Of a DNA stretch of 6,155 nucleotides, positions 1 through 6,035 are shown in pieces (within the stretch, counting starts at the first letter, position 1; every line of letters begins with the position of its first letter). The DNA is from Kiritimatiellia bacterium. Its GTDB lineage: Bacteria > Verrucomicrobiota > Kiritimatiellia > RFP12 > UBA3636. Under the pieces are notes generated by a model. It had not been told where the DNA came from. It made no database searches and saw only the letters and a program-made list of their open reading frames with translations. The stretch is taken from assembly GCA_016295275.1 (NCBI GenBank), contig JAEDLN010000144.1:1-6155 (forward strand), read 5' to 3'. The position numbers and the translations under genes were made by a program.

Positions 1-301
1 GATCGGAAAGGATTCCTTTGGGATACACGCGAGCGGATCCGGCGCGAAGGCGGAAGGTTGCCGCGGAGAATGTGACACGTTCCAGTTCGATGGAGAGAGT
101 ATCGGACGAGAAGGCTTTGCAGAGACGATTCACCCAAGGCTGCGGCAATCCGATTGCGGCCAGGCGGGTCAGGAATCCGGCGGAAAGCGCGAGAAAAAGG
201 AGAAATGCGAGGCTGAGCCAATAGCGGCGGTGGCTACAGGCACGATGTTTTGCCAGGCGTTGTTCCGAGATTTCCCGAACGCTGTGAAAAGGAACTGACA
301 A
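1..301 (-). CDS. Membrane-anchored protein, N-terminal part (possibly AsmA/TamB-like), cut by the left edge
   Basis: This minus-strand reading frame is open for 100 codons from a TTG at 299-301 to the window edge, so the C-terminus is missing. It lies 27 bases after the prepilin peptidase stop and in the same frame. No ATG exists in the stretch; the TTG is preceded by a GGGGG run (308-312) six bases upstream, which makes it the best start. The product has a basic N-terminal cytoplasmic piece (residues 1-26, ending HRR), one hydrophobic segment at about 27-44 (YWLSLAFLLFLALSAGF), then a periplasmic-looking part with GLPQPW at 51-56 and an alternating beta-like pattern (LSIELERVTF, 69-78; RVYPKG, 91-96). 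A single N-terminal anchor followed by beta strands recalls AsmA/TamB/DUF3971 envelope proteins, which bridge the inner and outer membranes for lipid transport. That assignment is inference from pattern only. The reading frame itself is well supported by its coding-like composition and position. Confidence 0.6.
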   Translation of the reverse strand, partial: MSVPFHSVREISEQRLAKHRACSHRRYWLSLAFLLFLALSAGFLTRLAAIGLPQPWVNRLCKAFSSDTLSIELERVTFSAATFRLRAGSARVYPKGILSD

Positions 302-328
302 TGGATGCCCCCACTTCTCCGGCGGGTT

Positions 329-1339
329 TTAGAGAAACAGACGAAAGTAAGCGGTGCAAATCGGAACGCTCCAGAAGAGCCAGATGAGAGCTGCGGCGGA
401 GAGATAGGGTCCGAACGGAATCCGATCGAGAAGATGTCGTTTTTTTGCGAGCAGCACCGGAATGGAGACGAACGTACCGAGCAGGGCGGCGGCGAAGATG
501 CTGAAGAGGGCGGCTTGCCAGCCGAGGAAGGCGCCGATTGCTCCCACGAGTTTGATATCTCCGAATCCCATTGCATAGTCATCCGGGCCGATCCGCCCCC
601 GTTTCCGGAAGAACCAGGTTGCTAGCAGACGGATGGTCTGGAGCGGGACGAATCCGGCGGCCAGTCCGATTGCGGATGCCTTGCAACCGGCGAGAGAGGT
701 GTGGCAGCGAACGGCATTGATGGAGAACGAACCATCGGCCGAAAAGGAAGTTGCAATGGACATTTGCAGCTCCGGGAGGAGAGTCGAAAGGATCAATCCG
801 GCGATCATCCCGCCGATGGTGACGCTATCGGGCAGGATGAAGTGATCGAAATCGATAAAGGTCCCGACGAGGAGACCCGAGATGAACAGCCAATAAACGG
901 GAATCAGGCCCATCAGCCGGAGAGCCGCGAGCGGCTCCATTTCCGGATCATAGACGGAAGCGAATCCAAAAGGAGGATGGGAGCCTGCCGGAGGAAAGAG
1001 ACAAAAGACGGCGAGAAAAAGAAAAGCGGTCAGAAGTTCGACAGCGGCATATCGAAAGCCGAATGGTTCGCCGCACGAAGAGCATTTTCCGCGAAGGACG
1101 AAATAGCTGACGACGGGGATATTATGGTACCACGGGATCGGCTTTCCGCATTTCATGCAATGGGATCGCGGGCGGACGACCGATTGATCGAGCGGAATCC
1201 GGTAGATGCAGACATTCAGGAAAGAGCCGATGCAAGCACCGAGAAGAACAGAAAAGACGGCATAGACGACCCATGTCAGCGGAGGGAGTCCCGCCGACAT
1301 GGCATCGAAGGCATCGACCAAAACGATTTCACCGCCCAT
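329..1339 (-). CDS. pilD: Prepilin peptidase / N-methyltransferase (type IV prepilin leader peptidase, A24 family)
   Basis: This inner-membrane aspartic protease of 336 residues would cut the leader from type IV prepilins or type II secretion pseudopilins and N-methylate the new first residue. The N-terminal domain carries GACIGSFLNVCIYRIP (34-49), then the metal-binding cysteine pairs CMKC (61-64) and CSSC (86-89) of bifunctional enzymes. The peptidase core has both catalytic aspartate motifs: FIDFDHFILPD (161-171, catalytic Asp probably 163) and GFGDIKL (258-264, Asp261). IPFGPYLS (307-314) is the usual C-terminal motif. Hydrophobic segments fall near 24-46, 98-116, 140-160, 172-190, 219-240, 262-294 and 311-330, as expected for this polytopic family. 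Start: the ATG at 1337-1339 has AGGGG nine bases upstream; Met14 is an alternative with no such support. The gene sits 12 bases after clpC and is probably translationally coupled to it. No pilin gene is in view, so the substrate is unknown. The alternative symbols gspO and tcpJ name the same enzyme class. Confidence 0.96.
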   Translation of the reverse strand: MGGEIVLVDAFDAMSAGLPPLTWVVYAVFSVLLGACIGSFLNVCIYRIPLDQSVVRPRSHCMKCGKPIPWYHNIPVVSYFVLRGKCSSCGEPFGFRYAAVELLTAFLFLAVFCLFPPAGSHPPFGFASVYDPEMEPLAALRLMGLIPVYWLFISGLLVGTFIDFDHFILPDSVTIGGMIAGLILSTLLPELQMSIATSFSADGSFSINAVRCHTSLAGCKASAIGLAAGFVPLQTIRLLATWFFRKRGRIGPDDYAMGFGDIKLVGAIGAFLGWQAALFSIFAAALLGTFVSIPVLLAKKRHLLDRIPFGPYLSAAALIWLFWSVPICTAYFRLFL

Positions 1340-1348
1340 GGAACGAAA

Positions 1349-1353
1349 CCCCT
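1349..1353 (-). promoter_or_regulatory. Ribosome-binding site of pilD overlapping the clpC stop codon
   Basis: Read on the minus strand, TAGGGG contains both the TAG stop of clpC (1352-1354) and an AGGGG Shine-Dalgarno core. Nine bases separate the core from the pilD ATG. This fixes the pilD start and suggests that ribosomes terminating on clpC help load pilD translation. Confidence 0.75.
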
Positions 1354-4147
1354 ATGTCAGCGGTTTTTCCCGACGTGAGGAAGCGGACTTCCGGGTGCGT
1401 TTCCGAGCGGGGGGCGTGGAATCCGGCGGAGGCGGAAGCTCTTTCCGGGGCGGGGGGATGTTTTCGAAGAGGAAGCAAGCGGTTTTATCCGCATTGGCGT
1501 CCTTTCGAACGAGAATGGAACATGGAGCGTGGAATCGGTCGCGCAGGATGGCTTCCGAGAGCGGATCGATCAGGCGCGATTCGATTGCGCGGCGAAGCGG
1601 TCGTGCGCCGTATGCCGGATCGAGACCAACCTCGACGAGATCGTTCATTGCCTCAGGAGACACCTCCAAAGAAAGACCGCGTTCCTGCAGGCGTTTCCGG
1701 ACGGCATCGAGTTCGATATCGACGATTTTTTCGAGATCGGCCTTATCGAGACTCCGGAAGACGAGCATGGCATCGAAGCGGTTGATCAGTTCAGGCGGGA
1801 GCGTTTTCTTGACCGCCTCGAGCATGATGGATTTCAGCTTTTCCTGTCCGGCGGTCTCGGTCGATTCCACGAATCCGAACGGATTTGAGTTGCGGGCCGC
1901 ATCGACGCCGAGATTGGATGTCAGGATGATGATGGTATTTCGGAAATCGACTTTCAGACCTTGCCCATCGGTCAAGTGCCCCTCTTCGAGAACTTGGAGC
2001 AGGACGCGCAAAACGCCCGGATGCGCCTTATCGACCTCATCGAGAAGCACTACGCTATAGGGGTGTCGGCGCACCTTTTCGGTCAGTTGGCCGCCATCGT
2101 CGTGACCGACATATCCCGGGGGCGCGCCGATCATCCGCGAGACGGTATGTTGTTCGGCGTATTCGCTCATATCGATTTGGATCAGAGCGTCATCGTTTCC
2201 GAAGAACTGTCTGGCGAGCGTTTTGGCAAGGAGCGTCTTTCCGACGCCGGTCGGCCCGAGGAAGAGGAAGGATCCGATCGGGCGTTTTGGGTCGCGCAGG
2301 CCGGTGCGGGAGCGGCGCAAGGAGCGGGAGATGCTTTCGATTGCCTCCGACTGGCCGATGACGCATTCACCGAGTTCCTGTTCGAGGGTGAGCAAGCGTT
2401 TGGCTTCATCGGCGCCCATACGCTGGACCGGGATGCCGGTATTTGCGGAGAGGGTCAGCAGGATATCATCCTCGGTAATCTCCGTATATTTGGCGTCGCA
2501 CTGACTTTCCCAATCGGCGATCCGTTTTTGGAGGAGGGCTTTGTTTTCGTCGATTTTGTCGCGGAAATCGGCGGCGTCGTTGAAGCGGGTTTCGTCGATG
2601 GCCTTTTTCTTTTCCGCCTCCCAGGTTTTGATCCTTCCTTCCTCCTCGCCGATTTCGGCGGGGCGGATTGTCGACTTGACGCGGGCTCTTGCTCCGGCCT
2701 CGTCGATCAGATCGATTGCCTTATCGGGAAGACGTCGGCTCGGGACATAGCGTGCGGCGACCTTAGCGGCGGCGCGGATGGCTTCCGGCGTATATCGGAC
2801 GTGGTGGAATTCTTCGTAGCGCGGAGCGATTCCTTCGAGGATTGCGATTGTCTCTTCGACGGATGGCTCCTCGATGGTAATCGGTTGGAATCGGCGTTCG
2901 AGAGCGGCGTCCTTTTCGATGGAGGATCGGTATTCCTTGATTGTTGTCGCTCCGATGCACTGCACCTCGCCGCGTGCCATTGCGGGCTTGAAGATATTGG
3001 CCGCATCGCCGCTTCCTTCGGCGCGGCCGGCGCCGACGAGCGTATGGAGTTCGTCGATAAACAGGATGATATTTCCGGCCTGGCGCGTTTCCTCGATGAT
3101 TTTCTTCATGCGGCGTTCGAATTGGCCGCGGTAGGAGGTTCCCGCGATGAGTTGCGTCAAGTCCAGGGAGAAAATGTGTTTACCGAGAAGCGCCTTAGGA
3201 ACGTTGCCGGCGACGATTTCCTGTGCCAATCCTTCCACGATGGCGGTTTTGCCGACGCCAGCCTCTCCAATCAGCGCAACGTTGTTTTTCGTCCGACGGC
3301 AGAGGATTTGGACGGCTCGAGCGATTTCGGCCTTACGACCGATGACCGGATCGAATTTGCCGAGCATAGCCAGATGGGTAAGATCCGAACCGAAGGAAGA
3401 GAGAGCGGGTGCGATTTGGCGGAGATCCTGCAATTCGTTCGAGCGAGGAGGACGCTGCGGATTGCGCGGGTTGGGGTCGTCGTTGTCCGAAGCGAAATAT
3501 TCGGGGGCTTCTTCCTCGTTTACGGATTCCGCATTGGGATCCGGCTCGTCTCCGTTTGGCGTTCCGTCGAGCGGGAAGTCCGGCATATTGGGCGGGCGTT
3601 CGGAGGTATCGGGTTTTCCGGAGATCGAAGGTCCGGGCAGGTTTTCCAGGTCTGTCGCATCGCCGGAATCGGAATCGTCCGGGGCGATTCCGGCGTTTTT
3701 GCGCCGTACCAGCTTCATCAGTTCATCGAGCACCTCTTGCGTTCCGATGTTGTGGGCTGCAAGGATGGCGGCGGCGGCGTTGTTGCCCTCTTCCAGGAGT
3801 GCGATCAGCAGTTGTTCGGTTCCGATTCGTTTGCCGTTGGTTTTCTCCCGCACCATTTGCGCGATGATCGTCGAAATCTTTTTAAGGCGTGGCGTGAGGG
3901 GGAGATCGCCGATTTCATCGGTTTCGCCATTTCCTTGGGGATCGTTCTTTTCGATTTCCCAACGGATTTGGGAAGCGGTAAGGCGAAGATTCCGGAGAAC
4001 ATAGCGTGAAACGGAAGTCGGGACGATCGCGAGTGCCAGAAGCAGGTGCTCTGGGGCGATGCCGGACTTGCCGAATCCGTGTGCTTCGCGGTTGGCGATT
4101 TGCAGGGCTTTAGCTGCGTTTGTCGTGTAATCGGAGGATTCCTGCAT
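1352..4147 (-). CDS. clpC: ClpC-type AAA+ unfoldase, ATPase subunit of Clp protease, with extended linker and basic tail
   Basis: This Hsp100 protein of 931 residues would unfold substrates in the cytoplasm and feed them to ClpP. Domains in order: N-terminal Clp_N repeats (about 5-145); a low-complexity Asp/Glu/Pro/Asn-rich linker (about 151-245); D1 with Walker A GEAGVGKT (294-301), Walker B IILFIDE (360-366) and arginine fingers Arg418-Arg419; a short UVR-like middle domain (about 500-550) containing TRFNDAADFRDKI; D2 with Walker A GPTGVGKT (631-638), Walker B VVLLDE (699-704), sensor-1 TSN (743-745), LINR (787-790) and sensor-2 GAR (847-849). The middle domain is the short ClpC kind, not the long ClpB coiled coil. 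Phe522 is placed like the MecA-contacting phenylalanine of Bacillus ClpC (alignment by eye). FGF at 757-759 sits where the ClpP-docking loop tripeptide lies, arguing for a proteolytic partner. The protein is about 120 residues longer than a typical 810-residue ClpC because of the linker and a Pro/Lys/Arg-rich tail (897-931). An in-frame TAA 27 bases upstream makes the ATG at 4145-4147 the first possible ATG; no Shine-Dalgarno is visible before it. No clpP, mcsA or ctsR is in the window. Confidence 0.96.
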   Translation of the reverse strand: MQESSDYTTNAAKALQIANREAHGFGKSGIAPEHLLLALAIVPTSVSRYVLRNLRLTASQIRWEIEKNDPQGNGETDEIGDLPLTPRLKKISTIIAQMVREKTNGKRIGTEQLLIALLEEGNNAAAAILAAHNIGTQEVLDELMKLVRRKNAGIAPDDSDSGDATDLENLPGPSISGKPDTSERPPNMPDFPLDGTPNGDEPDPNAESVNEEEAPEYFASDNDDPNPRNPQRPPRSNELQDLRQIAPALSSFGSDLTHLAMLGKFDPVIGRKAEIARAVQILCRRTKNNVALIGEAGVGKTAIVEGLAQEIVAGNVPKALLGKHIFSLDLTQLIAGTSYRGQFERRMKKIIEETRQAGNIILFIDELHTLVGAGRAEGSGDAANIFKPAMARGEVQCIGATTIKEYRSSIEKDAALERRFQPITIEEPSVEETIAILEGIAPRYEEFHHVRYTPEAIRAAAKVAARYVPSRRLPDKAIDLIDEAGARARVKSTIRPAEIGEEEGRIKTWEAEKKKAIDETRFNDAADFRDKIDENKALLQKRIADWESQCDAKYTEITEDDILLTLSANTGIPVQRMGADEAKRLLTLEQELGECVIGQSEAIESISRSLRRSRTGLRDPKRPIGSFLFLGPTGVGKTLLAKTLARQFFGNDDALIQIDMSEYAEQHTVSRMIGAPPGYVGHDDGGQLTEKVRRHPYSVVLLDEVDKAHPGVLRVLLQVLEEGHLTDGQGLKVDFRNTIIILTSNLGVDAARNSNPFGFVESTETAGQEKLKSIMLEAVKKTLPPELINRFDAMLVFRSLDKADLEKIVDIELDAVRKRLQERGLSLEVSPEAMNDLVEVGLDPAYGARPLRRAIESRLIDPLSEAILRDRFHAPCSILVRKDANADKTACFLFENIPPPRKELPPPPDSTPPARKRTRKSASSRREKPLT

Positions 4148-4171
4148 AGACGATGAAAAGGAAGAAAGACG

Positions 4172-4197
4172 GGCTTAAAAATGCGTTTCGCACAGCC
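4172..4197 (-). terminator. Small nested hairpin with T-run between transporter and clpC (weak terminator or attenuator candidate)
   Basis: On the minus strand, immediately after the transporter TAA, GGCT (4194-4197) can pair with AGCC (4172-4175). Inside it TGCG (4189-4192) pairs with CGCA (4182-4185) over an AAA loop, and five T's (4177-4181) follow the inner stem. The stem is only four base pairs (five with a G-U), so efficient termination is doubtful. It could reduce read-through into clpC or stabilise the upstream 3' end. It lies in the 50-base gap whose remaining part, up to the clpC ATG, is pyrimidine-rich with no Shine-Dalgarno. Confidence 0.3.
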
Positions 4198-5958
4198 TTA
4201 GGCGGTCGGTTGAGCCGGCGATGCATGTACGGGCTGCGGGTGTGGCTGAGCCGTGATGTTGAGCGTTTGTGCGATATTGAAAAGGTGGTCGTTTTGCCGG
4301 CGGAAGGCGACAATCAGATCCGAATAGACGAGTGTTTTCACGGGACCCGTGCAGGAGACGGCGATGCGTTGCATATGGGCATCGCGGGCCTTTTTTGCAA
4401 AGGTGTCGATTTCGTCGCTTTCCTTTTGCGCCGCATCGACATTTGCGGCGTCGCCGATGGTGAGATAGTCGATGACATTGACGAGAAAGTCGTGGATCCG
4501 GTCGAGCAAGCCAAGGACCTCTTCGCGGGCGACATCCGAGAGGTTTTCATCGGCGTCGCGTATTTTCTTGTAACTCTTCAAGGCGTTGCGGATGTAATCG
4601 GAGACGGACTCGAATTCGTCTGCCTGGCGCAGTTGGCGTCGGGCCAACACGGAGAGCTTTTGCGGAAGGGTTTCCAGCAAGACTTTGCCGATGTATTCGG
4701 AGATTGTTTTTTGCGCCAAGTCCATTTGTTCCTCGGCCTTGAAGACCTCCTCTTCCAGATCGTAATCCAGTTCGCCTTTTGTGGCAAGCAATTGGCGCAG
4801 ATCCTTGAGCATGGAGAGGCAGGTTTCGCCCATCCGGAGGATTTCTTTCTGCGATTGGCCGATTGCGATGGAGCTTTGCGGGATGAGAAGCGGATCGAGG
4901 AATTTCGGCTTGTATCCTTTTTCGCGGAGTTCGGTTCCCTGAAGAGGAACGAGGCAGGTAACGGCCTTTGCGATCATTCCCATGAACGGAATGAGGATTG
5001 CCGTTGTCGCGACATTGAAAAGCGTATGGACGCAAGAGATGGCGAAGACGTACCAGAGGCTGAGCGCGTTGTGAAAATCTTGGCTGGAGGCGAAATTGTC
5101 TTCAAGCGGAACAGCTCGGATGGACTTGATCAGTTGGTCGCAACCATCCACGAACGGACGCCAGAAGAACACGATGGCAACGACACCGATGAGGTTGAAG
5201 AAGGAATGAGCGAGGGCCACACGAAAGGCGTTTCGGGAAGTTCCGATGCAAGCCAAGATGGCGGTAACCGTCGTACCGATATTGGAGCCGAGGACAATGC
5301 CGACGGAAGTCGGAAAGTCGATTACCTGCGCACCGGCGAGACCCATGACGATAACGATGACGGCGGCGGAGGACTGGATAATGCCCGTAATGAGAGCGCC
5401 GGTCAGGATTGCCTTGATGAAACCGATTGTCGTATCGGCCCTGATCACCGAAAGGGCGTGGAGGACTTCCGCGTTGTTTCGCAGAGGGGAAAATCCGTCG
5501 GACATCAGCTTCAGACCGAAAAAGAGCATACCGAGCCCCATAAAGAGCATACCGATATAGTGCCACCGTTCCTTGTGACCGAAGAGGTAAAGAAAAACGC
5601 TGGCGCCCACGAGCAGCTCGCCGTATTTGGAGACATCGAGCGTCAGAAGCCAAAGGGAGAGAGTCGTACCGATATTGGCGCCGAAAACGATGCCGATACC
5701 TTGCATCAGCGTCATCAGTCCCGAATTGACGAAGCCGATGACCATGACCGTCGTGGCGGAGGAAGACTGGATAACGCAAGTGACGAGGATGCCGACCAGA
5801 ATGGACAGAAAGCGATTATCGGTGACGGCCGATATCCATCGGTTTAGCCGTTCGCCTGCCAGCGTTTGCAGACCATCGGAAAGGAATCGCATTCCCAGAA
5901 GAAATACGCCCAATCCACCGAGAACGGATTGCAACAGGCTGAAAAAATGAAATTCCAT
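4198..5958 (-). CDS. Na+/phosphate cotransporter family protein (NptA/YjbB-like) with C-terminal PhoU-like domain
   Basis: This inner-membrane transporter of 586 residues belongs to the bacterial relatives of the SLC34 Na+/Pi symporters (two Na_Pi_cotrans repeats plus PhoU-like domain). The two inverted repeats are plain: VIQSSSATTVM (62-72) with GANIGTT (93-99), and IIQSSAAVIVI (193-203) with GSNIGTT (224-230). The paired QSS motifs (64-66 and 195-197) form the substrate and sodium site in this family. HSFFN (251-255) and HTLFN (311-315) are a further repeated pair. Hydrophobic segments fill roughly 6-150, 177-267 and 299-336. Residues 370-565 are helical and PhoU-like, with ESVSDYIRN (450-458) and YSDLIVAFRRQNDHLFNIA (545-563), and probably sit in the cytoplasm and sense or gate phosphate. 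A short Pro/Ala/His/Gln tail ends the protein (570-586). Family members import phosphate with sodium or, like E. coli YjbB, reduce internal phosphate; direction cannot be read from sequence. Start: ATG at 5956-5958, with a weak GAGAAAG one base upstream and an in-frame TGA nine bases before the ATG. It is first in the apparent operon, under the promoter at 6007-6035. Confidence 0.95.
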   Translation of the reverse strand: MEFHFFSLLQSVLGGLGVFLLGMRFLSDGLQTLAGERLNRWISAVTDNRFLSILVGILVTCVIQSSSATTVMVIGFVNSGLMTLMQGIGIVFGANIGTTLSLWLLTLDVSKYGELLVGASVFLYLFGHKERWHYIGMLFMGLGMLFFGLKLMSDGFSPLRNNAEVLHALSVIRADTTIGFIKAILTGALITGIIQSSAAVIVIVMGLAGAQVIDFPTSVGIVLGSNIGTTVTAILACIGTSRNAFRVALAHSFFNLIGVVAIVFFWRPFVDGCDQLIKSIRAVPLEDNFASSQDFHNALSLWYVFAISCVHTLFNVATTAILIPFMGMIAKAVTCLVPLQGTELREKGYKPKFLDPLLIPQSSIAIGQSQKEILRMGETCLSMLKDLRQLLATKGELDYDLEEEVFKAEEQMDLAQKTISEYIGKVLLETLPQKLSVLARRQLRQADEFESVSDYIRNALKSYKKIRDADENLSDVAREEVLGLLDRIHDFLVNVIDYLTIGDAANVDAAQKESDEIDTFAKKARDAHMQRIAVSCTGPVKTLVYSDLIVAFRRQNDHLFNIAQTLNITAQPHPQPVHASPAQPTA

Positions 5959-5959
5959 G

Positions 5960-5966
5960 CTTTCTC
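5960..5966 (-). promoter_or_regulatory. Weak Shine-Dalgarno-like site of the phosphate transporter
   Basis: GAGAAAG on the minus strand ends one base before the transporter ATG, with its GAG core five bases away. It is purine-rich but closer and weaker than the AGGGG in front of pilD. It is the only candidate upstream of this start. Confidence 0.4.
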
Positions 5967-6006
5967 AAGAATCAGTGTTCGTGCTTAGGGAAATCCAGTC
6001 CCGACA

Positions 6007-6035
6007 ATTTTCATGAAAAGCCCCTCATTTGTCAA
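6007..6035 (-). promoter_or_regulatory. Sigma70-type promoter for the transporter-clpC-pilD unit
   Basis: On the minus strand a perfect -35 TTGACA (6030-6035) is followed after exactly 17 bases by GAAAAT (6007-6012), which matches four of six positions of the TATAAT consensus including the key A2 and T6. Transcription would start near 6000, giving a leader of about 40 bases before the transporter ATG. The surrounding 5959-6035 interval is more AT-rich than the genes, as expected for a promoter. No other promoter as good was seen ahead of clpC or pilD, so this one may serve all four genes. Confidence 0.65.
6008..6019. promoter_or_regulatory. 12-base perfect palindrome over the -10 region, operator candidate
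   Basis: TTTTCATGAAAA reads the same on both strands. It covers five of the six -10 bases and the adjoining seven bases of the spacer, a position where a bound dimeric regulator would block RNA polymerase. A looser GACAA...TTGTC pair (6003-6007 and 6029-6033) flanks it but is not centred on it. The regulator is not identifiable from the site, and it does not resemble a standard Pho box. Because the site is short and AT-rich, chance is possible. Confidence 0.35.

Noticed and set aside
302..328. Terminator between pilD and the partial gene
   Set aside because: No inverted repeat or T-run is present in the 27-base gap.
169..582. Minus-strand frame overlapping the pilD 3' end in another frame
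   Set aside because: It overlaps a confidently identified gene, has a serine/proline-rich product and no domain. The TTG-initiated frame at 1-301 explains the downstream part better.
701..1378. 225-codon plus-strand frame opposite pilD
   Set aside because: It is in register with the pilD codons, with a very polar product lacking any family motif; a shadow.
1961..4009. 682-codon open frame on the plus strand opposite clpC
   Set aside because: It is exactly codon-in-register with clpC, so it is open only because clpC rarely uses TTA, CTA and TCA codons. Its product has no recognisable domain, whereas clpC is unmistakable.
4153..5847. 564-codon open frame on the plus strand opposite the phosphate transporter
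   Set aside because: Same in-register antisense effect; the Asp/Glu/Gly/His-rich product is the mirror of the hydrophobic transporter codons and shows no domain.
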